NCBI GenBank assembly: GCA_007258455.2
Contig: VDFB02193867.1
Location: 531,128,751 to 531,192,750 of the forward strand
Origin: Sequoia sempervirens
Taxonomy: Eukaryota > Streptophyta > Pinopsida > Cupressales > Cupressaceae
Direction: 5' to 3'
Length of the DNA stretch: 64,000 nucleotides
Shown here: piece by piece, positions 21,257-33,007 of the stretch
Layout of the letters: each line of letters starts with the position of its first letter
Numbering within the stretch: position 1 is the stretch's first letter
The notes under the pieces: model-generated
What the model was told of the DNA's origin: nothing
The model's database searches: none
The model's input: the letters and a program-made list of their open reading frames with translations, nothing else
Made by a program: the position numbers and the translations under genes

Positions 21257-23935
21257 CTAATTTTTCATTATGTGCAACAATATTAACTTACTAGGCATAG
21301 TTCTAAACCTAGAAAATTTATCTTTATACTCATAAATATGAAGTTTATGTGCAATAAGTTCATTCTGAGAGTATAAAGCTTGAAATATTATCAGTTGTGG
21401 GTTCTCAGTTTTGTCATGATTTACCCACAAACACGTTTTGCTATCCCCAATGCCATAATCAAACCGAAAATAATTGAAACACAGAGGATAATGAAAGGAC
21501 ACCACCTGATTTAGAAGATTTCTAGTTACTAATGCAGACTTGTGTTGTATGAACTCCTTCTCTTGAGGTCTCAGCTCATGGAACACCACTGAAGCAAGGT
21601 TTACCTTGCATCTGGGATATTGACTAACCAACATCTCTGTATTCATCTCGGGTATAGAGTCAAAAAATTTCTAGATTTCTTGAGATGAAGTTTTACTTTC
21701 AACACTCTCTTGAAACATGTCACCCTCAAGGGTTTGAGAATCTGCATCTAGCTTATCACCATTGATGTCAAGGATACTGGTATAGGGTGAACAAATATTG
21801 TCCTCAAACAAATCATTTGAATAAATAGAATCAAATTCAGGAAAACATTTCTTCAATTCGTGTTTCTGCCTATCATCAACTAAAATGTGAAAGTCAGTGT
21901 CAAGCTCATCACTGTTAAGATCAAATTCACTAGTGCATGGTAAGCAAGGATTTTCTTTGAACATTGCATTTGAATAAACAGGATCAAAACCAAGAAAATA
22001 CTCTCTCATTCCATTCTCTTTGTCATGTTGAAGGGATTCAACTTTTGAGACGACCTCTTGGTCACTTTCTTGATATTATTTTGATATTATTTGGAGTCAC
22101 CATTCATTCATTCCTTGTTGTAACCAACCATTAATTTCATCAATGTTTGTATCTTGATTGACAGTGAAATCCAATTTATTTTCCTGACAAGGGTAAGTCT
22201 GATCTAAGTGATTATCAGGAAGCCCTTGAATAACTTGAACATCCATTTGATCTTTTTCCTTTAAAGAATCAATTTGACACTCAACTTTGTGTCCTTCACC
22301 TTGAGACCCATTTGCAGCCTCATTTGTAATCATGATGTTCTTAGTTTCTATATGTTCATTATTCAAATCAGCAGAGTTGTTTTCTTGTGTTAACTCATCA
22401 AAGGGTGTTTCTCCCTTATTGATCATCATGAAAGAACCTATGAATGCATCGATAAACTCATTTTCCACATGGAGTAGATCTTCACAAGGTAAATAAGCTT
22501 CCGTAGTTGTTGAATTCATCTTGCTGCAAGGATCAAGTTCATCAAATGATGGGGAAGAGCTCAACATGTTCTCATCATTTAGAAGGAAGTCATTATCATT
22601 TTTATGTATGCTAACTATTTCATCTTCCAGATCGACAGGATACGTACTCCAAGGATCTTCCATAAGTATTCCTTCAACAGTGATCTGATGTATGAAATAT
22701 AATTCCATCCTACCCAGGAAAACATGCCAATCCATCTGGGAATGTTGATTTGTTCGATGTATCCCACATCCAATTGGTTTAACAAGTTCTAATAATTTCA
22801 AATCTCCTAATTCTTCCAACTTCTTCCTTATTCAATTTTGTGCACGTGGGATATCTAGCCAACATGATCCATTCTTCTTTGTCCATCCTTCATCACGTTG
22901 ATTCTCCTCACAATTAGAAGATTTGTTCAAAGCATTGGAAGGTATTGTTGATTTATCATGACAACAATCCTATGTTGATATCTTATTTCTTTCAATATCA
23001 CTATTAGTATTAACGTTTCCAATGAAACTAGATTCCAATATGAGATTTCCATCATATTCTGACCTTATATCCATTTCATGTTCTTTGTCAGATAAAACAT
23101 GAAATTGATATATTTGCTCATCAAATCTCTCACTTGCAATTTCATTGCAATGTAATGGATCATGTGTTGGGGTATGACCAAAAATAGTGGATATAGTTAC
23201 AACTTCATTGGCAAGTGGAATACTTACCTCTGTCGTTGGCTTTTTCAAAGCTTGACTTTTCATGTGGTTCGACGTTGTGGATAAACCAGTGCAGAGATGT
23301 CAAGGGTGGTAGTTTTTGAGTACAAGATCATTATATTTCTTACTTTGATTAGGAATATTTCTAATGTCTTGTCCAAATTGTGTGAGCAAGAGAGCTTTGT
23401 TAAATGCATTCCATATAGTGGTGACTTTACCACAACATTTAAATCTTGCTACCAATAAATTATGCAAGCTCCAATAGTAATGTTCTTTTACCACACAATC
23501 ATTAATAACTAGATTTGAATCTATAACTCGCTTAAAAATAAGAAGGAATCTATGATTGAACTGCATAATTGATTCACGTGGTAACCTTTTCACAACTGCA
23601 AATTGAAGTGATGGGTTTCGGATATGCGTATAAGGATCAAATTGATCTAAGAACAAGATTTTTAATTCTATCCATGAACAAATAGAATATGGTGGCAGAT
23701 TAACATACCATTGCCTCACTGTACCTTGAAGTGTTTTGATGAACAATTAATAGACAATATCTTCATGTTGAATCTGGAGAAAAATGGCTAAATCCCTGCA
23801 AATATTAACATGTTTAGAAGCACATTGTCCACTATCAGGGAAAAATAAAGGAAGCCTATCATACATGTGACCAGGAATTTTATGAATTAATCCAGGTATA
23901 CACAAAGGGCTACCCATCAAAGTTGGGTTTTCCAA
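21257..23935 (-). pseudogene. gag-type polyprotein of element E, 893 codons in one frame
   Basis: A single frame runs from about 23935 to 21257 with no net frameshift. It is interrupted only by stops, including those at about 23747, 23297, 22967, 22832, 22094 and 21668. The stretch 23746-23300 contains the retrotransposon gag fold (GTVRQWYVNLPPYSICSWIE, then FDPYTHIRNPSLQFAV and ESIMQFNHRFLLIFKRV). The C-terminal 600 residues are acidic, with repeated FDLNSDELD- or LDINGDKLD-like and SIYSNDLFEDN-like segments at 22009-21671. No protease or RT motif follows. The true start is uncertain: the frame has a TAG just upstream of 23935 and an ATG at about 23918. Confidence 0.8.
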
Positions 23936-23980
23936 GATCTAACCCACTCCAACTCACAACGATCCAAAATTGCTCAAGGG

Positions 23981-23998
23981 CCCTCCTTCTAGCGCCAA
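23981..23998 (-). other. Primer-binding site of element E
   Basis: The minus strand reads TTGGCGCTAGAAGGAGGG a few bases inside the right LTR. It is identical in its core to the site of element C, which fixes the orientation of E. Confidence 0.85.
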
Positions 23999-24002
23999 TT
24001 TT

Positions 24003-26425
24003 TGTTGATGGTTTAGACAAGCACAACAACAGTAAACAAAATATTACTATTCTGCTCTCCTAAAAGAGAAAGAATAACACATGGATATCTAACTCCCAAG
24101 GTCTTGGTAATTGGTTCTCGACTATGTTAATTTCACTCAATGGTTGATGTGAACTATAATGTTCAAGGGGCCTGCTAGTGTTGAGCTTGTGGATTGTTCT
24201 AAGATCAAACATAAATTTAAACCTACTTTAACCTAGGTTTTTAAAGAAACAGAAAAAGATAGATCAAATCTTTGGAACCGAAGAGAATGATGATTCATCC
24301 AACTTAACTAGACTTGTTACTTTTCAAGGAATTCCTAACTAAAACTGTAGAACAAAATTAGCTTGTGATTAACACATAGTTTCATTCATTCACAATGCTA
24401 ATTTCAACAACAAATTGCAAATCACTATTTAAACAAAATATAAAATGAAACTTCATTCCTTGAAAGCTTTTCAAATCAAATGATTAACCGAAGATAAACA
24501 CCATTCAAGAACACAATATGAAGTAGATTTAAATCTGGTTGCTTCTACTATTAGTGAAATAGATAAGCAACGCTTACAAATCTGGCACAATCACCAGTGT
24601 ATAGAAAACCTATGTCTTCATACTATTTCCATCTATACTAAGAGAACCAGAAGGATACATTACTTCCTTCTGTCGAATCTAACTCCTATTCTACTGCTAC
24701 TCTTAAGTTTTCTCTACTTCTTAAAAAAATCCTACTGTTCTACTAGACTTTGGTCCCCTCCTTTTTTCAAAGAGGAAAAAATGCCAGATATATCGAATGT
24801 GTCAAAAGAATGCGCTAGACCCTCTTTTAGGGTTCACAAAATATCAGCCTCCAAAAAGATCTGCCCTTAGATCTTTTGAATCAAGTTACTTCTGCATTAA
24901 ATATGTATCCCCGCTGTCCATGTCGATGAAGGATTGCTCCAGGAATGGCCTCCAGATCTTTTGGAATAATCACATTAACTTTTGGCCTCCGTGTCCACCC
25001 TCAAACTTCCATCAGAGCCACCTTGAATGTTCTGAAGTATTATCATAAATGGCAATATACCCTTGCTAGTAGAGATCATAGCTGTCACTAAGACTCGCAG
25101 TTTCTTCCTTTCTACCTTTCTCCTATTCTAGATCTTCCTTCTTGTTGATCTCTTATAGATGAACACCACTAGATACCAAACTGATCCATCGCTTTATTCA
25201 CAGAGCAGATCCATACCATTCACATTCTGTTGATCTCCTTCACAGGGGTAGTCAATCAGTCAAACAACCAATGGTTCACCTTTAGTTCCCTCTAATTGGT
25301 TGAACACATGCCACTTAGGCTTTCCAGGCGGTCAAAGGCTACTCAAACGGAATCGCATGTCGGTGAGACACTTGTCGTGTCTCCTCGATGCGATTATACT
25401 CTACAGCAGCATCTACATAGCATATAACTATCGGTGAGACCTCCTATCGAATGCAAAATTTATATCGATATCACAAAAAACCATCGACAAGACAATCATT
25501 ATTGGCTAGAGGTCATAGCGAGTGTGCAAGAGTTATACCACTATCAGCTAGACATCATAGCGAGTCCTCATCGGTCATACCGATATCTCTTTCCATTGGA
25601 AAGTCCATCCCTATCGGCAACACTCTCTTAGTCAGCAAGATATTGTAGCGAAGCCACAAGACCTTCGGTGAGACATACCATCATCAGCAAGATATTACGC
25701 TGAACTCAAACCTCTCGGTGAGACTCCCCCTTGTTGGTAGGACATCTCCCCGAAACCATCTCACTTCAGCGAGACCTCACCCCATCGGTGAGACCTTACC
25801 CTGAAGCCATAACCTTTCACCGAGACCCCCATCGGTCGACAGGACCTCTCTCTGAGCACAAATTCTTTTGGCGAGACATTACTGGTTGGTGAGAGATCAC
25901 ACCAAAGGAAAACCACTCTCCTCGACGTCGAGCTTGTGAACAATGGTCAGCAAGACTTCCCAAGCGGAGAGATATACAAAAAATCATGGTGACCAAAATG
26001 TCTCGGCGACCCTTTGGATTTCAAATGAATAGAACCAAACTGCCAGTTGGCAAGACATCTAGCTGGTCTCAGTGACTTTATCCTTTGAAGAGTTTTTATA
26101 CCAAATGTGACTGAGGTATGATTTCCAATTGACTTCCCTAAAAAATATCATTAGGTGTATGATTTAGTCCTGCAACACAAATGATTCCATTAGTCCTCAA
26201 AGCATATAAATTACACTATTTTTCATCATGCCTTCAATTTTAACAAAAAGAAACCCAACTCTGGCTAAAGCAGAACCAAAATCAAATAGAACAAAAGACA
26301 AACTTAGGAGGAAAACAAAAGAACTCCTAAGACCGAACCAGACAACCAAAGGTGAAGAAAAAAAAAGAAAAAGGGGAACCCATTTTGTTCCAAAATAAAA
26401 TGGGGTGGTTATGCAAGGCATAACA
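24003..26425 (-). repeat. Element E 5' LTR, 2423 bp
   Basis: It begins TGTTGATGG and ends GGCATAACA. It retains more CG dinucleotides than the partner LTR at several matched positions, for example in the tcggtgagac repeat zone 25355-25975. The differences are mainly transitions, as expected from methylation-driven decay acting differently on the two copies. Confidence 0.9.
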
Positions 26426-29400
26426 TAGAGGAAACCCAGCCAGGGAAACCTGACAAGGTAGGCCCACTAGGCCCCAAGGCCACTGGTAGAAGAAAATTGC
26501 CAAGGAGAGTCTGCAAGGCACCATGACTTAACCAAAATGAAGGGGATGAAACACGGTCAACTTAAGATGAAACTTTGAAAAAAGTTGACCACTTAGGACA
26601 CAAAAATGGGGTATGCAAAATGAGGCGGTGACAGAACAACCCGGCAAGGTGAACGAAAAGATGGTCCCTATTCCGAATGGGGCATATGTTCTGAGGGCAC
26701 AACAGATATGTCTTTCAATCTTCTTAATGAACCCATTTTACCCGAGTTTGCATGACTTATAAATTAACACATTACTCTAGTGAGTAGAGGTTTGTTGATA
26801 AATTATGACAATAGTTTTGAATGCATGGTGGGATAGAGGCACAAGTACAACAAGCATTCAAGGAGGAAAACAGTTTGTCTCTTCCCAAGAAACATAAGAT
26901 TTCTGCCATAATGGTGAAATACACAACAAAATTGGCACATGGAACCCAATAAACCAAACATGGAACATAAATCAAATGGTGTAGAATTTGATGCCTTTGA
27001 TAGGAGAAATATGAAGATTGGAGCATAGATGCATCAAGTTCAATTATGGAGAGGCACAATGGAAAAGGAGCTATCATGAGTTACATGGAGCAACACAAAG
27101 TGAGCAAGAGAATGCATGGTTAAGGCTACAATGTATTTGTTGTCTCAAAAATCAATGCATGAGAAGGAAAATCACATTGGTGCAAATGAATATCTAAGAT
27201 GCATTGTGTATTATCATTGTATAAAGTAGTGAACTATACATTCAGAAATGGAGGAATAGTGTTTTATTGATAAGGACAACACCTTCATGATAATTCATGG
27301 TAACCCATGTATTGAGCTTTTCATAGGTTGTTTGGGATGTAGAAAAAGACATCAAATAGTAAATTCATCACTATCCTCAAAAGGAATAGTTGCATCAGGA
27401 GGGAAACAAAGTCATGATAGCTCTTATGTCATAAATGTCCTTTGAGGATGGTCATGGCATGTAATGAAAATAATAATGCATAGCTACAATTAGCATAGCA
27501 GTGAAGACATTAAAATCAAAGATTATGGTAGAGGCATCATTGTCTTATATAGAGAAACAAAGGCCGTCACAAGAGGTTAGGTCACTGTCAAACCATAGTA
27601 GTCTTTGTACAATAATTTTGAAATCATTGCCTAGTGAATACTAGATATGGTGGACAATGGAAGATGGATGACAATCTAGACATTCCATATGATGCTTTAC
27701 ATGTCAAAGGTGATGACAACAATGTTTCTCCAAACTATTCTTTATATAACTTAACACATTTTTGAGGTGCTTCATGTCTTTGCATATTGTTGCTAGCTAT
27801 TTTTTCTTGACAGTTGATTGGAGCACAAATATAGGCACAAAGGTAATAATTGAAGGATAGTTATAAAATACCTTTAAACGGCTATTATAAATCTTGTAAT
27901 GCAAAATATAAAAGGAGGGCTATTGTTGTACATGGAAGAGTTGTTCCTGTTGTTGTTACAAAGTCTCATTTACAAAGACTTGGGGTGCAGGTTGAAACTT
28001 TCCATGATTTTAATTCAACTTTGACAGCATTGCCAAGAACAGGGATGAACAATTGAGGAAACTAGTCATAGAGCCTAAAAATACATGACAAATGACAACA
28101 AATTTGGTGAAGGAGCTAGTAACCTTGAAATGATAAAGCCATAGTTCACCTTGGGTTGAAAAAGAAAACCATAATCATCATGAATATTATAATACAGTCT
28201 AGAGGGAAAGCAACAAACAACATTGGCTATCATGGTCAAAATTTAGAAAGTTCAATCCTGAGAGCTACCTTATGATGGTTGATGTCTATGCATTGAAATA
28301 TGTCACCTCATTTGCAAAGGTTTTGGTTAAGATTGCAGTCCATGTTATAGTTTGTGAATAAATTCATCTGAATCTTATTTGTCACAACAAGTTTTTTAAA
28401 GGAAAATGCAATGACCTTGAAATGATACAGGAAAAGTCACTATGAAATTAAGAATCCCCAAGCATCATAATAGTCACAATAATTGAACATGAGGGGAAAT
28501 CATGTAGATTAAATGCTACACAATAGCCATCACTTGCAAAGAAAATATTCTTCTTTCTTTCCAGAAATGTAGAATCAAAATAATGCTACAAATATGATGC
28601 AAATTGGTATTTGCATTCTATCTACAGTTTCAGAAAAGTAATCCATAAAGTGCTTAATGGAAGCAGTCACCTAAACTAAACAGTGGGAAATCATAGTACA
28701 CATTGAAGTGGAAATACATTATGCTTTTACAAGGATCAAACAGTGAAATACTTATTCAGGAATTGCAAGTAAAGGTATTGAACATGTTTTTTTTTTTGTA
28801 TCTATGATGAGTTTCATTCTTTTCATATGTTTGCATTTCAAATTGTCAAGTAGTTGTCTTTTCAATAAGTGAGAGAAAAATTTCATTTCTAGAATATATG
28901 GGTATTGTTTTCAAGTAAAGGGTGATTCAATTTCACCAACTCATGGTTGATGGTACCTATAAGTGAAATATAGGCTACTTATAATAGAGTTTGTTGTAAC
29001 AAGGGAAAATCACTTATGCAACTTACAATGGTAGTTTTGATAAATTCTTTGTGAATGTAAAGTGACAAATGCAAAAGCAGGAAATGGAGCAAGCTACATT
29101 GCTTTACTTGTGCATCTTTAGAATTTATGAAAAGCATAAAATTGAAGTCCTACGGGTCAAGCCAAATAGGAGTAAAATCAGGTTGAGATGGAAATGAAAC
29201 CCTTGAGTTAGGGTTACATAGAGACAAGAAATGAATCATATTCTTCATGAAAACCTAGAGGTGAAGTTTTTTTTCCATATGGGTTCGAATACAAAACAAA
29301 TGCAGAGTTTCTTCATGAAATGGAACACAAGTTTTGTATACCCAGAAAAGGATAAGGAACAAAATAAAATTAGAGAACCCAGAATGTATAGATTTACAAA

Positions 29401-30530
29401 AAACCTTCATACTTATATATGGATTTAACCCAGAAAACCCTTGAGCCAGGGTTTTGAGGCAAAAATCAAACCCTCATATATGCAAATGGAAACAAACCCA
29501 AAATAGTAGAGATGGAGCTTAAATAGAACACTTTTTTCTACAGTTGTGAGAAAAAAACCTAGAATGGAGGGTTATGAGGGTTGCTTCATCAAGAAATGAG
29601 GCCAAGCCATTAAAAAGAATAAAACCCTCAATTTATCTATGTACAAAATGTAGAAGCTCAGTCAAAAAAGATCAAACCATCAAGTAGATGCATGGGAGAT
29701 GGAGGCCGAGCCTTGACATGGAGAAATTTTTCCCATTTTTCTTAGAAAATGTAGAGAATCTAGAGTTGTTTGGTAGCGTACAGAGAAATGTGCTGAAGTA
29801 ATGATGTTGATTATGAAAGAAAACCTAGTACAAAGACAAATCCATGGCCTAAGAAAATAAGCAACCATCAACCCTTGCGAGTGTAAACCCAGAATGCTTC
29901 CAACAAGTACAAGGCATGGGAAATGAAGGTTTTCATCATGAGCCATGAATGAAATGATGAAGGAAAGATAAGAGATCAAAACATTCTTATCATTTTCTGC
30001 ATAAAAGAGCTCAAGCAAGCAGATTTTTTCTACAGATATGACAAAGACGCTGAAGATAATCTTCAGTACATTCATCTTTTGCATAATAATAGGCAGGTTT
30101 TCTACATAAATAAAAGAGAAATGAAACAATTGGAGCTCACAGTAAGCTCACCTGAGCTTTTGTGTTGTTTTTACACATAAACCTGTTAGAAAATGCCACT
30201 GTGTGTCCAAAAACGCCATGCAGATCATCTGGAAAACCTTCTCATGAAAACCCTATGTTGGCCCAAGAAAGCTTCCAGGAAGTTCGATGGTAAGAATGAA
30301 ATTCTTTTTCTTTCATTTGCATTGTTTTGTTTTATGGTTTCTACCCTAATGCATGCCGACACAACTAAGGCAGTTTTTTCCTTTTATTTAAACCTTGCAA
30401 ACAAACTAATATTCCCATGGGATTTCATGCCTAATAAAATTTGTGAGTCCCTTGTATATGCTAAGTGGAAATGCCTTCATAAATTGCATTATATTTGCAT
30501 TGCTTTCCTCATAGGTTGAATTGGATCCTT
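26426..30530. other. Unassigned AT-rich stretch, no supported gene
   Basis: The first 300 bases are GC-richer and probably continue the sequence interrupted by element E. From 26750 to 30530 I see no conserved protein motif on either strand. The open frames are short and biased by base composition. Words such as aaaccc and ttagggtt recur at 29190-29640, possibly from a degraded LTR or leader. A fragment at 27870-28060 reads open for 68 residues, but I do not trust it as a gene. Confidence 0.5.
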
Positions 30531-30537
30531 TCTGATT

Positions 30538-30890
30538 TTGCATTCACTTTAAGATGTAAGAAATTTGGCTACATGATATGATTTTAAATCACTTAGTTAA
30601 GTGTTATTTTAATGCAAAACTAAGTTCAAATCAATTTGGAAAATCGAAATGTAAAAATATTATTAAAGTGATGTTATTATAAATCACTTTATTAATGTTT
30701 TGTTATAATTGCAAAATGGGAGTTATAGTTTGAGCCTTTATGACTAACTTGCAAGCATATAGGGAGGGGATATGTTTGAACCCCTTTCTTTTGCATTTAC
30801 TTTCAAATGTAAAACATTTAGTTAAATGGTGTAATTATAAGCCATTTAATTAAATATTATTTTAAATGCAAAATTGAAAAGGAATGAGTT
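30538..30890. repeat. Three diverged AT-rich modules of about 85 bp
   Basis: Similar modules start near 30538, 30645 and 30795. Each has a start like gcatttactttcaaatgtaa, a middle like taaatcacttagttaagt, and an end like ttaaatgcaaaa. They carry short inverted repeats of the kind also seen in the LTRs of elements B and G, so this may be an old LTR. Confidence 0.55.
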
Positions 30891-31599
30891 GATATGTATA
30901 AGTCATGAGGTGTTGTGGAGCCTTATGCTTTTGCAAAAACACCAAAATTATGAGTCAAAGTAGCTTGGAGACATAATGATGATTGAAAAACATGGGGAAG
31001 GTGTGTGGGTTATTTTTGACTAATTTTTGGAGGGAATGAGACCTTTTGGAGGCAGTTTTATCATGATTTGGTATGGTTGGGTCATAGCTTGACTTTTATT
31101 AACTTTGGATGCATTTTGGAGGAGTTTTGGAAGCTTCTTTTTTGGCCTTTTTGTTGCATCCAACTAGAAGTTTCTAGAAGGACATGTGTGGGATAGTTGT
31201 TTCAATTTTTCTTAAGTAACTTCAAACAGAATTTTTGAAAATTACTTATTTCTTTCCAACAGTGTTGTAACTCATCTTTGGAGTTATCTTTCAGTAGGGG
31301 CGGTATTGTAACTCTTTTACAGATTTGTATACTAGTGAGTACCTTGGATATCAATGATATTGAGTATTTTTTCCTTGTCATTTTATTATTTATTGTGTGT
31401 ATCTAATTTATTGATCAAATTAATTATGGAGCTTATTTCTTTCCTTGTAATTTTGTCTCATGTTAAGCACCTTTTTCAAGAAAAGTATGTTGTTGTAGGT
31501 TATAAGCTATGTTTAGGATGCAAAAAAATTTAGTTGTGAAGCCTTTTTCCTTCTAAGAGTTTAGCATTAAAGCCTCCTTATAAAACACTTATGCAAGAA
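30891..31599. other. Unassigned stretch left of the SINE
   Basis: This is T-rich plus-strand sequence with no coding frame. The words ttgtaactc recur near 31265 and 31306. It resembles LTR or leader sequence of a plus-strand element, but no boundary can be placed. Confidence 0.4.
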
Positions 31600-31618
31600 T
31601 GCATACAAAATGAGTTTT
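31600..31618. repeat. SINE target-site duplication, left copy (19 bp)
   Basis: TGCATACAAAATGAGTTTT here is repeated exactly at 31818-31836, immediately right of the SINE head. The last T's merge with the SINE tail, so the duplication is 15-19 bp. The exact match indicates a young insertion relative to the surrounding elements. Confidence 0.93.
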
Positions 31619-31817
31619 TTTTTTTTTTTTTTTTAACGAGGGGAATCGCAGCACGACCCCCCATATAACCCCCCACCGCCGGTAAACTTTTTTACCGTGA
31701 CCGGCAGTGCTGGCGGTACACACCAACCGGTACCACGGGAGCGCCGGAGAGTCGAACCCATGGTGGGCACCCTGCTACAGGGAACACCTTAACCAACTGA
31801 GCTAGGACCGGCGCCCC
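31619..31817 (-). mobile_element. tRNA-derived SINE with poly(A) tail
   Basis: On the minus strand the head GGGGCGCCGGTCCTAGCTCA starts at 31817. An RNA polymerase III box A (TAGCTCAGTTGG, 31793-31804) and box B (GGGTTCGACTC, 31749-31759) follow with tRNA-like spacing. The body is about 180 bp, GC-rich, and holds a short inverted repeat (CGGTAAA ... TTTACCG). It ends in a run of A's (T's 31615-31634 on the plus strand). It is flanked by a 19-bp perfect direct repeat. The family name is unknown to me. Confidence 0.93.
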
Positions 31818-31836
31818 TGCATACAAAATGAGTTTT
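31818..31836. repeat. SINE target-site duplication, right copy
   Basis: Exact copy of 31600-31618, adjoining the 5' head of the SINE. Confidence 0.93.
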
Positions 31837-32138
31837 GTAAGCCAAGCTTTTGTCATTTTTTGAACTGTGTGTAAGTTGTTTACATGTCTTAAGTAGTGTT
31901 TTGGTGCATCACCTTTTAAGGCTTTCAATTAGTTTTATATTTTAAGTTTCCTTCTTACCCTTTCCTCATAAAATCATTAGTTTAGTAGTAGTTTAGGTGA
32001 CACCAATTAGGATCTAGCCTTATCTAGAGGTCCACTCCAAGTTTAGGTGACCCATAGCCTAGGAGTCTTCCCATGTTGCTCCAAATTTATAAGTTCTACA
32101 ACTTAGCAGGGGTGCAGATTTGAGAGTATAATAGTAAC
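31837..32138. other. Unassigned stretch between SINE and integrase fragment
   Basis: No coding frame is supported. The phrase gtttaggtgac occurs twice (near 31992 and 32040), hinting at a short duplicated segment. Confidence 0.4.
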
Positions 32139-32512
32139 CTATAAGAAGGCTATTGGCAAGATTCCATTTGAACTAGTATATGGGAGAAAGTGTTGTCCCT
32201 ATAAGAATTAATGAGTTGTTTGAATTAGAATAAACCATGAGGGGTTCCCATGAGAGAAATCTATTAAGCAACAAAAGGTGAAATACCTCTTTGATAAGAG
32301 GGTTATCAAGAGAGAGTTTCAGATTGGGGATCTTGTCCTTATGTAGAATTTCAAGCTAGAAGGAAAACATGGAAATTTTGATGCCTTATGAGTTGGTCCC
32401 TATCAAATTTCCAAAGAATGTGGTTAAGGAACATTCTACCTCGGGATCCTAGATGGAAATTTCATGGAGTTTTCAATTCATGTTCAACATCTCAAACACT
32501 ACTCTTGAAAGT
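32139..32512 (+). pseudogene. Ty3/gypsy integrase C-terminal fragment (element F)
   Basis: The plus strand reads KKAIGKIPFELVYG, then after two stops KVKYLFDKRVIKREFQIGDL, VLMxNFKLEGKHGNFDALxV, GPYQISKECGxGTFYLGILD and HVQHLKHYS. This is the end of a gypsy integrase with the GPY/F module. Stops replace expected Trp at two places (LMxN and ALxVGPY). Only this tail is present. It shows a plus-strand element end here, with the repeat-rich sequence downstream possibly its 3' region. Confidence 0.82.
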
Positions 32513-33007
32513 AAGGTTCTTAGAACCTTTGTATTAAATTTGTTCTTTTATATTGTGTTCTTATGTCTAGTCATGGCCCTTTTATGTCATGATGTAGTGT
32601 AAGTCAATCCTAGTTATTTTTGTTCCTCTTTTGGTTTTCTACTTAGAGATTTGGATTCTCATTGTGCCTACAAGAGACACACATCCCCAACTAGAGCCAA
32701 TGTTATCCCTTATAAAATTTGAATGAGTTTTTAATGCTTTATATTGTCCCTTTATGCTCTCCATTTTTTGATAATCTAATAAATTTCATTGTTGTATCAT
32801 GCTCAAGTCCCTTAGGTGGTTTCATTAACCCTTTATCGGGCTATGGTCAAAAACCCATTTTTTAGAATGTCCAAGAGTAATCTTTTTCCCCCTTCTTTAT
32901 TTGCTTCATAACTTTTCAGGAATTCAAGCCCCTAAAAAAAATTTAAACTTAGTCCAAATGTTGTTGTTTGTCCTGATCTTCCCTTCTTCCTTTTTTCCTT
33001 TTGTTTA
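32513..33007. other. T-rich sequence downstream of integrase fragment
   Basis: No gene seen. It may be the 3' untranslated region of element F. No convincing polypurine tract or LTR start was identified. Confidence 0.4.

Larger units (their letters stand above)
17665..26425 (-). mobile_element. Element E: complete TR-GAG type non-autonomous LTR retrotransposon, 8.76 kb
   Basis: Two direct LTRs (17665-20098 and 24003-26425) of almost equal length flank a 3.9-kb interior. A primer-binding site lies beside the right LTR, so the element is on the minus strand. The interior carries one gag-type frame of 893 codons and no protease, RT, RNase H or integrase. The flanking pentamers are TGGAG (17660-17664) and TAGAG (26426-26430), a target duplication with one transition. 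It would depend on enzymes supplied by a relative; element C shares its primer site. Confidence 0.85.

Noticed and set aside
29680..30129. 149-residue minus-strand frame
   Set aside because: No recognisable motif, a composition-driven hydrophobic string, and no conserved neighbours; not reported as a gene.
31741..31817. Possible functional tRNA gene
   Set aside because: Box A and box B are present, but a cloverleaf acceptor pairing is not evident, and the unit continues into a SINE body with a poly(A) tail and target duplication.
31692..31928. 78-residue minus-strand frame spanning the SINE
   Set aside because: It crosses the SINE body and its target duplication, so it was created by the insertion.
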